From: Faecalibacterium taiwanense
Lineage (GTDB): Bacteria > Bacillota > Clostridia > Oscillospirales > Ruminococcaceae
NCBI RefSeq assembly: GCF_036632915.2
Contig: NZ_CP155552.1
Coordinates: 1,178,001 to 1,242,000, forward strand
Reading direction: 5' to 3'
Length of the DNA stretch: 64,000 nucleotides
The translations under genes and the position numbers were made by a program. Each line of letters starts with the position of its first letter. Position 1 is the stretch's first letter. This document shows positions 33,308 through 41,219 of this stretch, piece after piece. The notes under the pieces were generated by a model. It was not told the DNA's origin, did not search any database, and saw only the letters and a program-made list of their open reading frames with translations.

Positions 33308-33350
33308 TTAGCACTCTACTATTGACACTGCTAATAAACAGTGTTATAAC
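33308..33350 (+). promoter_or_regulatory. hsp20 promoter overlapped by a CIRCE-like operator
   Basis: TTAGCACTC-N9-CACTGCTAA at 33308-33334 matches the HrcA site (CIRCE, TTAGCACTC-N9-GAGTGCTAA) with two mismatches in the right arm. TTGACA (33322-33327), 17 nt, TATAAC (33345-33350) is the promoter; its -35 lies inside the operator. The 120-nt leader after it has GC-rich pairing potential near the ribosome site. Confidence 0.75.
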
Positions 33351-33470
33351 AGTGGCGTGCTCAGGAGAAAGGGGCATGAGGGAACCGCAAGGCTCCCGGG
33401 AAGACTCCGCTTCTGATGCACGATCTTGATTTTATGCCCGACCCGAACGCCGGGATTGGAGGGTTGTTTT

Positions 33471-33941
33471 ATGTTTATGCCTGCTGTTTTCCATGAAAAT
33501 CTGTTCGATGATTTCTTTGATCCGTTCTGGAACGACGGTGCGCTGGAGCGTGCAATGAATCGTGAAGAGCGTGAGACCTTCGGCAAGCGCGGCGCAAACA
33601 TGATGAAAACCGATGTGAAGCAGACCGCCGATGGCAACTATGATGTGGCTGTTGACCTGCCCGGCTGCAAGAAGGAAGACGTTCAGATGGAGCTGAGTGA
33701 CGGCTACCTGACCATTCAGGCCGTCCGCAACCACTCCAATGACGAGAAGGACAACAATGGCCGTTATCTGCGCCGTGAGACCTTCTCCGGTACCTGTGCC
33801 CGCAGCTTCTATGTGGGTGATGCCGTGAAGAAGGAGGACATCCACGCAAAGTTCGAGGATGGCATCCTGCACATCGTACTGCCCGCACCGCAGCAGCAGA
33901 AGGCTCTGCCTGCGAATCCCAATCTCATTGAAATCGAATAA
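33471..33941 (+). CDS. Hsp20 small heat-shock protein
   Basis: 156 residues, standard length. Short N-terminal arm (FHENLFDDFFDPFW), alpha-crystallin domain from about 45 (VKQTADGNYDVAVDLPGCKK) to 140, and tail NPNLIEIE. It is an ATP-independent holdase. The ATG at 33471 follows ggaggg. Expression is probably heat- or stress-controlled by HrcA through the CIRCE-like site. A close paralogue ends at 111 of this window. Confidence 0.93.
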   Translation: MFMPAVFHENLFDDFFDPFWNDGALERAMNREERETFGKRGANMMKTDVKQTADGNYDVAVDLPGCKKEDVQMELSDGYLTIQAVRNHSNDEKDNNGRYLRRETFSGTCARSFYVGDAVKKEDIHAKFEDGILHIVLPAPQQQKALPANPNLIEIE

Positions 33942-33950
33942 CGTTTGTGC

Positions 33951-34058
33951 ATCGGTGTGAGGAACACCGGCGCATAGAACCAACCCTCGGAGAACCGTAA
34001 AAAGCTCTTCGGGGGTTTTTGTATTCTGACATCTTTTCGGAAGTGAAAAAGCGTGGTA
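33951..34058 (+). repeat. Terminator-promoter cassette, copy 5 (decayed)
   Basis: Contains ggtgt-gagg-aacacc, ccggcgcatagaacc as in copy 3, a terminator at 33983-34021 (ccctcggag/ctcttcggggg plus T run), and a tcttttcgg...gaaaaagcgtggtacc segment in which the -10 is lost. It terminates hsp20 only. Confidence 0.65.
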
Positions 34059-34132
34059 CCCACAACACCGACACGCAAGAGGACGCAGCAGTCAATCTTT
34101 TTGAAACCGCCGTCAAACACGCATAAAAGCGA

Positions 34133-34178
34133 AAAGAACCCGCTTTCAACATCAAATTGAAGTGAAAGCGGGTTCTTT
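34133..34178. terminator. Terminator with 16-bp perfect stem
   Basis: aaagaacccgctttca (34133-34148) pairs with tgaaagcgggttcttt (34163-34178). It can act for both strands and is the likely end of the OadB-type operon. Between 34059 and 34283 nothing else is recognised. Confidence 0.75.
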
Positions 34179-34283
34179 ATTGAAGTGACACCAAGTTGTC
34201 ACAAAATCACAGTTTTAGAAGGCCTGTGCATCATATTTATAGCGATATTTCGCCGTAAATTCGTTTCTACTTGATGGGGTGAA

Positions 34284-34412
34284 TTATTTCCGACTTGTCA
34301 GCCGGTTGAGCAGCATCACAGCCAGGACAATAACACCAATGACGAGAAGAATGCCGACCATGCCGATGAGCATCATGGGCAGGGTGGTCATCCACGAAGA
34401 AAGATGAAGCAT
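34284..34412 (-). CDS. OadG-like small subunit (42 residues)
   Basis: One transmembrane helix (about 11-36, LPMMLIGMVGILLVIGVIVL) with a short basic tail (NRLTSRK). ATG at 34412-34410 lies 10 nt after ggaggt. It follows the OadB-like gene by 13 nt. Gamma subunits of sodium-pumping decarboxylases are small single-helix proteins and are usually encoded beside beta, so this is probably a minimal OadG/gamma-type subunit. The assignment depends on size, topology and position. Confidence 0.65.
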   Translation of the reverse strand: MLHLSSWMTTLPMMLIGMVGILLVIGVIVLAVMLLNRLTSRK

Positions 34413-34425
34413 AAGTGTACCTCCG

Positions 34426-35556
34426 TTAAGCCATCAGGGTCAGAATCAGGCCGCCTGCAATGACGGATGCGATCTGCCCCGAAACGTTGACGCTGATGGA
34501 GTACATCAGCAGGAAATTCTGGTTATCTTCTTCCAATCCCATCTTGTTGACCACACGGCCGCTCATGGGGAAGGCGGAGATGCCGGCTGCACCGATCATC
34601 GGGTTCAGTTTTTTGCCTTCGGGCAGGAACAGGTTCAGCAGCTTTGCAAACAGCACGCCGCCTGCGGTATCAAAAACGAAGGCTACCAGACCCAGTGCAA
34701 GGATGAGCAGGGTATCGGGCCGGACAAACTTGTCAGCGGTCATCTGTCCGGCCACGGTCAGGCCCAGCACGATGGTGATGAGGTTTGCCAGCACATTCTG
34801 CGCGGTTTCGCTGAGGGCGTTCAGTACGCCGCACTCCCGCAGCAGGTTGCCGAACATCAGAAAACCAACTAGAGCTACACTGGCAGGAGCTACCATACCG
34901 GCAATGATGGTTACCACAATGGGGAACAGAATCTTCGTCAGCTGGCTGACATTGCCCTTTTCATAGGGCATCCGGATGCGGCGGTCCTTCTGGGTGGTCA
35001 GCAGTTTAATGACCGGCGGCTGCACGATGGGCACCAGAGCCATGTAACTGTACGCTGCCACCATGATGGCACCAAGGTACTGGGAGTTGAGGGTGTTAGC
35101 TACAAAAATGGCGGTGGGACCGTCCGCTGCACCAATGACAGCGATGGAAGCAGCATCCTTCAAATCAAAGAAGAAGCCTGCCAGAAACAGGGTGAAGAAA
35201 ATACCAAACTGCGCTGCGGCACCAAAGAGCATGAGCCACGGTTTTTCCAGCAGGGGGCCAAAGTCGATCATAGCACCAATGCCGATGAAAAGCAGCAGGG
35301 GAAACAGCTCGTTGGACATGCCTGCTTCAAACAGGGCAGAAATGGGGCCTACGGTATCGCCCTGCGTGATGGCACCGGACAGCGGAAGATTGACCAGAAT
35401 GGCACCAAAGCCCATGGGTAAAAGCAGGCTCGGCTCCATTTTTTTGGCGATGGCAAGGTAGATGAGCAATGCACCAATGCCCCACATCACCACCATCTGC
35501 CAAGTCAGGTTTCCAAAATTGGAAAACAGACTTGCGAATGTGTTCAGAAAGTTCAT
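34426..35556 (-). CDS. Sodium ion-translocating decarboxylase beta subunit (OadB/GcdB-like)
   Basis: 376 residues from ATG 35556 after ggaggc. Highly hydrophobic with the family blocks IGAMIDFGPLLEKPW, GAADGPTAIF, GNLLRECGV and MIGAAGISAFPMS. In oxaloacetate, methylmalonyl-CoA or glutaconyl-CoA decarboxylase complexes this subunit decarboxylates carboxybiotin and exports Na+. Carboxyltransferase and biotin-carrier genes are not beside it, so the substrate is open. It is preceded by an attenuator-type leader. Confidence 0.92.
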   Translation of the reverse strand: MNFLNTFASLFSNFGNLTWQMVVMWGIGALLIYLAIAKKMEPSLLLPMGFGAILVNLPLSGAITQGDTVGPISALFEAGMSNELFPLLLFIGIGAMIDFGPLLEKPWLMLFGAAAQFGIFFTLFLAGFFFDLKDAASIAVIGAADGPTAIFVANTLNSQYLGAIMVAAYSYMALVPIVQPPVIKLLTTQKDRRIRMPYEKGNVSQLTKILFPIVVTIIAGMVAPASVALVGFLMFGNLLRECGVLNALSETAQNVLANLITIVLGLTVAGQMTADKFVRPDTLLILALGLVAFVFDTAGGVLFAKLLNLFLPEGKKLNPMIGAAGISAFPMSGRVVNKMGLEEDNQNFLLMYSISVNVSGQIASVIAGGLILTLMA

Positions 35557-35592
35557 AGTTTTCTTGCCTCCTATTGTGCTCCGGTACGGTGA

Positions 35593-35776
35593 CAAGAAAA
35601 AGAGACTCCTGCCACAGCACCTTGTCTGTGACAAAAGTCTCAAGCGAACACATGACATCGGGCATTTCTGCCGTGATGACGCTGCCATGCAGCAGTCTCC
35701 CGAAGAATAAGCCGGAACACTGCCCTTTACTCCCTTTTATCAGATGTATTAAAACAGAATATGGGAAAACTGTCAA
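35593..35776 (-). promoter_or_regulatory. Promoter and attenuator leader of the OadB-type operon
   Basis: Minus strand promoter TTGACA (35776-35771), 17 nt, TTTAAT (35753-35748). The ~180-nt leader has a GGGC...GCCC-closed structured part (about 35725-35657) and then a terminator: GAGACT...CACAG...CTGTG...AGTCTC (35642-35601) followed by TTTTT (35600-35596), before the gene. This is the layout of a riboswitch or attenuator; the class is not recognised. Confidence 0.65.
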
Positions 35777-35884
35777 GAAAAATACAGAAATCTTTTCTGT
35801 ATCTTATGAGGGTTCTTCCGCTGTGGTTCATGCAAGCTGATTACAGCAAAGCATTTCTGGAAGCCCATCGAGAGAAAATCACTC

Positions 35885-35976
35885 TGCATAAGGCGGCCCC
35901 GGAGAGCTGCGATAAGCCCTCCGGGGCCATTTTTGTTTTCCGATATCTTTCCGACAGTGGAAAAGCGTGGTAGAAT
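35885..35976 (+). repeat. Terminator-promoter cassette, copy 4
   Basis: Terminator at 35895-35935 (GGCCCCGGAG/CTCCGGGGCC plus T run), CTTTCC...GGAAAAG inverted repeat, and TAGAAT at 35971-35976 with extended TG. No gene of its own precedes the terminator; it drives the second msrA. Confidence 0.75.
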
Positions 35977-36020
35977 AGGAGCAAAGCTGATATATGATCA
36001 ACAGGAAGGGGAAAATCAAG

Positions 36021-36503
36021 ATGGAAACGGTCTATATCGCAGGCGGATGCCTTTGGGGCGTACAGCATTTTTTTGACACAGTGCCTGGTGTACAGATGAC
36101 TGAAGCCGGCAGAGCCAACGGAACAACGAGTTCTCTGGATGGCCCATACGATGGATATGCAGAATGCGTAAAAGTGGTCTATGATGAGAAAAACACAAGC
36201 ATTTCAGAACTGATGGCACACCTGTTTGAGATCATCGACCCCTACAGCCTGAACAAACAGGGCGTGGACGTTGGAAAAAAGTACCGGACAGGGCTGTACA
36301 GTACAGATCCCAGACATCTGGAAGAAGCAAGAGCTTTTATAAACGGCCGGGAGGACCGGGACAAGATCATGCTGGAAGTGCTGCCGCTGACAAATTATGT
36401 CCGGAGCGCTGAGGAGCATCAGCACCATCTGGAACGGCACCCTGAAGACTGCAGTTACTGCCATATCCCGGATGCTGTCCTGAACAGATACAGAAATCAG
36501 TAA
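36021..36503 (+). CDS. msrA: Peptide-methionine (S)-S-oxide reductase, second copy
   Basis: 160 residues, very similar to 5677-6159 (same GGCLWGVQHFF motif, same LNKQGVDVGKKYRTGLYST block, same C-terminus). It repairs methionine-S-sulfoxide. The ATG at 36021 follows ggaaggggaaaatcaag; an in-frame ATG at 35994 is less likely. It has its own promoter in cassette copy 4. Directly downstream are fragments of an HD gene and a ZIP gene. Confidence 0.9.
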   Translation: METVYIAGGCLWGVQHFFDTVPGVQMTEAGRANGTTSSLDGPYDGYAECVKVVYDEKNTSISELMAHLFEIIDPYSLNKQGVDVGKKYRTGLYSTDPRHLEEARAFINGREDRDKIMLEVLPLTNYVRSAEEHQHHLERHPEDCSYCHIPDAVLNRYRNQ

Positions 36504-36526
36504 ATATGCGATCCTACCATTGCAGT

Positions 36527-36672
36527 AACACCAATGGAAAGTATCAGGAGCAGGAGAGTGCCCCGCTGGTGCGGGAATTTCTGGCGGATACTGGCATGAC
36601 GGCGGCGCAGATCGACCGGGTGGCCTATCTGGTGGGGCACCACTGATGGTTCTGGATGTGGCGCTTGGCTGA
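36527..36672 (+). pseudogene. Composite remnant: HD-domain piece joined to ZIP C-terminus
   Basis: 36527-36643 encodes NTNGKYQEQESAPLVREF onward to VAYLVGHH, matching residues of the HD protein at 7239-7730, and is cut off by TGA. Immediately after, 36646-36672 encodes MVLDVALG-stop, the exact end of the ZIP transporter at 28578-29360. Neither is a gene; both are scraps of paralogues joined by deletion. Confidence 0.7.
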
Positions 36673-36708
36673 GAGAGCGAAGCGGCTTCTCAATGGTAAA
36701 ATAACGGA

Positions 36709-36748
36709 AAACACCCCTGTGAGCTTTTTTAAACTCACAGGGGTGTTT
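36709..36748. terminator. Terminator of the fatty-acid operon
   Basis: aaacacccctgtgag (36709-36723) pairs perfectly with ctcacaggggtgttt (36734-36748). It begins at the fabZ stop codon on the minus strand and has T-rich DNA beyond. Confidence 0.85.
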
Positions 36749-37219
36749 TTAGGCGTTGGGGTCGGTCAGCACAAAGGTCAGCTCAGCGGTGGCGGCGCAC
36801 TTGCCGTCCACCCACGCCGAGGCTTTGCCCACGCCCACCGGGCCGTGCTGCTCTACCAGTTCACAGTGCAGGGTGAGCACATCGCCGGGGGTGACCTGCT
36901 TGCGGAAGCGGGCATTCTTGATGCCGCCGAAGAGGGCCAGTTTGCCCTTGTTCTCCGGCAGGCTGAGCGCCGCAACGGCACCGGTCTGGGCCAGTGCTTC
37001 CAGAATGAGCACTCCCGGCATCACCGGCTGGCCGGGAAAATGTCCGCAGAAAAATTCCTCATTGCGGCTCACGCACTTGCGGCCGATGGCCCACTGGCCC
37101 GGCTCGTAGTCCAGAATGCGGTCCACAAGAGCAAAGGGATAGCGGTGCGGCAGAAGCGCCGCGATCTCCTCGCTGTTCAGGGTGTTTGCGTCTGCACGCA
37201 CGGTGCGGGGTTCTGCCAT
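36749..37219 (-). CDS. fabZ: 3-hydroxyacyl-ACP dehydratase FabZ
   Basis: 156 residues. Hot-dog fold dehydratase with [14 protein letters not shown] and the catalytic His/Glu block [17 protein letters not shown]. It dehydrates 3-hydroxyacyl-ACP in the elongation cycle. It is the last gene of the operon, 3 nt after fabF, and ends in a strong terminator. Confidence 0.95.
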   Translation of the reverse strand: MAEPRTVRADANTLNSEEIAALLPHRYPFALVDRILDYEPGQWAIGRKCVSRNEEFFCGHFPGQPVMPGVLILEALAQTGAVAALSLPENKGKLALFGGIKNARFRKQVTPGDVLTLHCELVEQHGPVGVGKASAWVDGKCAATAELTFVLTDPNA

Positions 37220-37222
37220 GGG

Positions 37223-38461
37223 TCAGCCCTCCCATCTGCGCAGGGCGATGCAGGCGTTGTGCCCGCCAAAGCCCAGACTGTTGCTCAGTGCGTAGATCAT
37301 GGCCTGCGCACGGCCAGTGTTCGGCACATAGTCCAGATCACATTCGGGATCGGGCTGCTCATAGTGGATGGTGGGCGGCGCAAACTGGTCATGCAGGGCC
37401 AGCGCTGTAAATACGGCTTCAATGCCGCCCGCACCGCCCAGCAGATGGCCGGTCATGCTCTTGGTGCTCACCACAGTCAGCTGCTTTGCGTGTTCGCCGA
37501 ACACCGCATGGATGGCGGCGGTCTCGCAGGCATCGTTCATGTGGGTGCCGGTGCCGTGGGCGTTGATGTGGTCCACCTGCTCCGGTGCGATGCCTGCATC
37601 CGCCAGCGTCAGCGCCATGCAGTCGATGGCACCTGCGCCGCCGGGGGCGGGAGCGGTGAAGTGGTAGGCGTCGCAGTTGGCACCGTAGCCCACCACCTCA
37701 GCGTAGATGCGCGCACCACGGGCACGGGCATGCTCCAACTCTTCCAGCACCAGCACGCCGCTGCCTTCGCCCATCACGAAGCCGCCGCGCCGTGCGTCAA
37801 AGGGCAGGCTGGCTGCATCCGGATCGGTCGCAGTGGAAAGCGCTTTCATGCTGGTAAAGCCGCCGATGCCCAGAGGGCTGATGCAGCTCTCTGCACCGCC
37901 GCAGACCATGGCGGTCTCGTAGCCGTCACGGATGCGGTGGAAGGCATCGCCTACGGCATTGGTGCCGCCGGCGCAGGCCGTCACCGGGCAGGTGCACATG
38001 CCCTTCAGGCCAAAGCGGATGGCCACCTGTGCCGCTGCCATGTTGGCAATGGACATGGGCACGAAATAGGGGCTTACCTTTTCCATGCCCTTCTCTTCAC
38101 CACGGGTGTGCTGCTCCTCAATGGTGGGCAGACCGCCGATGCCGCTGGAAAGGATGACACCGATCTGTTTGGCTTCCGCTTCGGTGTCCAGACCGCTGTC
38201 TGCAACTGCTTCAGCGGCGGCAGCAAGGGCCAGAACGGTAAAGCGGGCCATCTTGCGGGCTTCCTTTTTGTCCACGATGGTTTCCGGGTCAAAGCCCTTC
38301 ACCTCGCCTGCCAGCTTACATTTAAAATCGGTGGTATCGAACTGGGTAATGGGGCCGATGCCGCATTTGCCCGCTTTGGCAGCGGCCCAGCTGTCGGCGG
38401 TGTTGTTGCCCAGCGGGTTCACGGTGCCAAGGCCGGTGATCACGACTCTGCGTTTTTCCAT
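37223..38461 (-). CDS. fabF: 3-oxoacyl-ACP synthase II FabF
   Basis: 412 residues. Condensing enzyme with the Cys-His-His triad: Cys in VTACAGGTNAVGDAF, His in NAHGTGTHMND, His in KSMTGHLLGGAGG. It extends acyl-ACP by two carbons from malonyl-ACP. It lies 15 nt after fabG. Confidence 0.96.
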   Translation of the reverse strand: MEKRRVVITGLGTVNPLGNNTADSWAAAKAGKCGIGPITQFDTTDFKCKLAGEVKGFDPETIVDKKEARKMARFTVLALAAAAEAVADSGLDTEAEAKQIGVILSSGIGGLPTIEEQHTRGEEKGMEKVSPYFVPMSIANMAAAQVAIRFGLKGMCTCPVTACAGGTNAVGDAFHRIRDGYETAMVCGGAESCISPLGIGGFTSMKALSTATDPDAASLPFDARRGGFVMGEGSGVLVLEELEHARARGARIYAEVVGYGANCDAYHFTAPAPGGAGAIDCMALTLADAGIAPEQVDHINAHGTGTHMNDACETAAIHAVFGEHAKQLTVVSTKSMTGHLLGGAGGIEAVFTALALHDQFAPPTIHYEQPDPECDLDYVPNTGRAQAMIYALSNSLGFGGHNACIALRRWEG

Positions 38462-38476
38462 GAGAGTTTTCTCCTT

Positions 38477-39226
38477 TTACATTGCCATGCCGCCGTCTGC
38501 ACAGAGCACCTGCCCGGTGAGATAGCTGCTTTGTTCTGCGGCAAAAAATGCCACTGCATTTGCCACATCCTCCGGCTTTCCTGCGCGGCCTGCGGGGATG
38601 CCCTTTGCCATTTCGGCACGGACGGCTTCCGGCAGGGCGGCGGTCATGTCGGTCTCGATAAAGCCCGGCGCGACCGCATTCACGGTCACATTGCGGCTTG
38701 CCAGCTCGCGGGCAAGGCTTTTGGTCAGGCCGATCAGGCCCGCCTTGCTGGCGGCGTAATTGGTCTGGCCGGCGTTGCCCCGCAGGGCCACCACACTGGA
38801 AAGGTTCACGATGCGGCCCCAGCGCTGGCGCACCATGCGGCGGGCGGCCTCCTTGCAGCAGAGGAACGCACCCTTGAGGTTTGCGTTCAGCACTGCATCG
38901 AAGTCCTCTTCGCTCATGCGCAGGATCAGATTATCGCGGGTAATGCCCGCGTTGTTCACAAGGATATCCACCCGGCCAAAGGCATTCACCGCCTGTTCAA
39001 AGAGCGCTTTGCAGCCCTCGGCAGTGGAAACATCGGCCTGCACAGCCACGGCATTTGCGTTTTCGGCCTTGCACAGAGCCACCGTCTCGGCAGCTGCAGC
39101 TTCGCCGTGGCAGTAATTCACCACGACATTGCAGCCCTGCTTTGCCAGCTGGATGCACACAGCCCGGCCAATGCCCCGGCTTCCGCCAGTAACAACGGCG
39201 GTGCGGATGATCGTTTCTTCGCTCAT
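38477..39226 (-). CDS. fabG: 3-oxoacyl-ACP reductase FabG
   Basis: 249 residues. SDR with VVTGGSRGIGRAV, LVNNAGITRDNLI, the catalytic YAASKAG and the ACP-binding-type VAPGFIETDMT. It reduces 3-oxoacyl-ACP with NADPH. The ATG at 39226 overlaps the fabD stop (ATGA), so it is translationally coupled; an in-frame start at 39241 would lie inside fabD. Confidence 0.95.
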   Translation of the reverse strand: MSEETIIRTAVVTGGSRGIGRAVCIQLAKQGCNVVVNYCHGEAAAAETVALCKAENANAVAVQADVSTAEGCKALFEQAVNAFGRVDILVNNAGITRDNLILRMSEEDFDAVLNANLKGAFLCCKEAARRMVRQRWGRIVNLSSVVALRGNAGQTNYAASKAGLIGLTKSLARELASRNVTVNAVAPGFIETDMTAALPEAVRAEMAKGIPAGRAGKPEDVANAVAFFAAEQSSYLTGQVLCADGGMAM

Positions 39227-40155
39227 AGCTCTTCCTTCCATGCTGTCAGTGCGGCGCTCAGCTGCTCCGGGGTCTCCACCGAAGCGCAGACCACGCCGGG
39301 CAGGGTCTTTTTCACAAAGCCAGCCAGAGCACTGCCCGGGCCAACTTCCAGAATATGGTCTACGCCCAGCTCACCGAGGCGGTGGAGCGTATCTTCCATG
39401 TAAACGCTGCTCTGCACCTGCTTCACGAGCAGGGCGGGGATGCTGTCCTGCTCAGCTTTTTCACGGCCAAGGCAGTTGAACAGCACCGGCACCTGCATCT
39501 CGCCAAAGGGCTCAGACGCAAAACGCTTTGCCAGTGCATCCCCGGCGGGGGCCATGAGACGGGTGTGGAACGGGCCGCTCACCTTGAGCGGGATGCAGCG
39601 GCGGGCACCGGCTTCTTTGGCCAGTGCGGCGGCTTTGTCCACAGCGGCTTTCTCGCCGCCGATGACCAGCTGACCCGGGCAGTTGTAGTTGCAGATCTGC
39701 ACACAGCCGAGCTGTGCAGCCTGCTCACAGCAGGCTGCAAGTGCCTGCCGGTCAAGGTTCAGCACGGCGGTCATGCCGCAGTCGATGCCCTTTGCAGCTT
39801 CGGCCATGGCTTTGCCGCGGTAAGCGGCCAGCTCGATAGCCTGCTTTGCGGTGAACACCCCGGCAGCTTCCAGCGCGGAGTATTCGCCCAGCGAAAGCCC
39901 GGCCACATAAGCGGGTTTCACGCCCTGCTGGGCCAGCACTGCGGTCACGCCGCAGGCAAAGGCCACCATGCAGGGCTGGGTGTATTCGGTCTGATTCAAA
40001 AGGCCGTCCGGGTCCTCAAAGCAGACGCGGTGCAGATCGAAGTCCAGCTCTGCACTGTCAAATGCCGCCCGGAACGCGGGAGAGCCTTCGTAAAATTCTT
40101 TGCCCATGCCGGGGTGCTGTGCCCCCTGACCGGCATATAAAACGGCAAGCTTCAT
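39223..40155 (-). CDS. fabD: Malonyl-CoA:ACP transacylase FabD
   Basis: 310 residues. Acyltransferase with LYAGQGAQHPGMG, the nucleophile GLSLGEYSALEAAG (Ser), His in VSGPFHTRLM. It loads malonyl groups on ACP. The start at 40155 overlaps the stop of the nitronate-monooxygenase-like gene by 4 nt, after ggaggc. Confidence 0.95.
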   Translation of the reverse strand: MKLAVLYAGQGAQHPGMGKEFYEGSPAFRAAFDSAELDFDLHRVCFEDPDGLLNQTEYTQPCMVAFACGVTAVLAQQGVKPAYVAGLSLGEYSALEAAGVFTAKQAIELAAYRGKAMAEAAKGIDCGMTAVLNLDRQALAACCEQAAQLGCVQICNYNCPGQLVIGGEKAAVDKAAALAKEAGARRCIPLKVSGPFHTRLMAPAGDALAKRFASEPFGEMQVPVLFNCLGREKAEQDSIPALLVKQVQSSVYMEDTLHRLGELGVDHILEVGPGSALAGFVKKTLPGVVCASVETPEQLSAALTAWKEEL

Positions 40156-41219
40156 TGATTTTGCCTCCATTCGGTCACAAGTTCATCCATCAGCTCCTGT
40201 ACCGTGCGCATCCGGTCCAGCCTGCCCACGTTGGCCCCGCAGAAGAACAGGCCCTCCTCCACATTGCCCTTTACGGCTTCGATGAGCGCGTGGGTGATGC
40301 AGTAGGGCACCTTGGCGGGGTCGCAGGTCTTCAGGCAGCGGGCACAGTGCCGGGGAGGGAAGCGGGTCCCCTCTGCCAGCGCCTGCACCAGCGGGGTGTT
40401 CAGTGCACGGCCCGGCATTCCCACCGGGCTGTGGATGATCCGTACATCCTCGGGCCGGGCGTTCAGCAGAACGTCCTTGTAGCCCTGGGATGCGTCGCAC
40501 TCGTAGGTGGTGATAAAGCGGGTGGCAAGCTGTACGCCCGCAGCGCCCATTGCGGTAAAGTGGGCCATATCGGCACCGGTATACACGCCGCCTGCCACAA
40601 ACACGGGGATGCTGTGGCCAAACTGTGCTTCAAAGGGCTTTACCTCGGCCAGCACCTCGGGCAGGATGTCGTCGAGGGTCTGGCATTTGCCTGCCAGCAG
40701 ATCATCTTCGGCAAAGCCGAGGTGTCCGCCTGCCTTGCAGCCTTCGATCACCACAAAATCAGCGGTGCGGCCAAACTCTTTGGCCCAGCGGCGCAGGATG
40801 AGCTTTGCGGCTCTTCCGCTGGAAACGATGGGCGCGATGGCAACATCCGTTGTGCCCACGATGCCGGGCAGCTCCAACGGCAGGCCCGCGCCGGACACCA
40901 CCGCGTCCACGCCCGCTTCCACAGCGGTGCGGATCGCGGCCGCATAATCCTGCGTTGCCACCATGGCGTTGATGGCTACCATGCCCGCGCCCTTTGCGAT
41001 CTCCTTTGCCTTCCGGATCTCGGCGGTCAGTGCACGGTGGTTGGCACTTGCCGGGTCGCGGGCAAAGTCCGGCTCCCGGTAGCCTGCATCGGCGGTGGAG
41101 ATGCACCCCATGCCGCCGCAGGCTGCAACAGCACCGGCCAGCCCGCCAAGGGAAACGCCCACACCCATGCCGCCCTGTAAGATGGGCACAGACAGGGTCT
41201 TTCTGCCGAGGGTCAGCAT
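40152..41219 (-). CDS. Nitronate monooxygenase / FabK-like flavoprotein
   Basis: 355 residues from ATG 41219, which overlaps the fabK stop. A TIM-barrel FMN protein related to 2-nitropropane dioxygenase and FabK: PILQGGMGVGVS at the N-terminus, VIEGCKAGGHLGF and VFVAGGVYTGADMA for FMN phosphate. The C-terminal cysteine-rich stretch (CARCLKTCDPAKVPYC) is not typical of FabK. It is inside the fatty-acid operon between fabK and fabD, so an auxiliary role in acyl metabolism is likely but unproven. Confidence 0.85.
   Translation of the reverse strand: MLTLGRKTLSVPILQGGMGVGVSLGGLAGAVAACGGMGCISTADAGYREPDFARDPASANHRALTAEIRKAKEIAKGAGMVAINAMVATQDYAAAIRTAVEAGVDAVVSGAGLPLELPGIVGTTDVAIAPIVSSGRAAKLILRRWAKEFGRTADFVVIEGCKAGGHLGFAEDDLLAGKCQTLDDILPEVLAEVKPFEAQFGHSIPVFVAGGVYTGADMAHFTAMGAAGVQLATRFITTYECDASQGYKDVLLNARPEDVRIIHSPVGMPGRALNTPLVQALAEGTRFPPRHCARCLKTCDPAKVPYCITHALIEAVKGNVEEGLFFCGANVGRLDRMRTVQELMDELVTEWRQNQ

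Noticed and set aside
34024..34125. Open stretch ending HNTDTQEDAAVNLFETAVKHA, reminiscent of a tyrosine recombinase tail
   Set aside because: Its upstream half is the decayed cassette copy 5, and the similarity is too weak to name a family.
36656..39403. 915-codon plus-strand open frame
   Set aside because: It lies antisense to fabZ, fabF and fabG, which have complete motifs and operon overlaps. High-GC codon use on the coding strand creates the long empty frame; it has low-complexity His/Gly/Ala composition.
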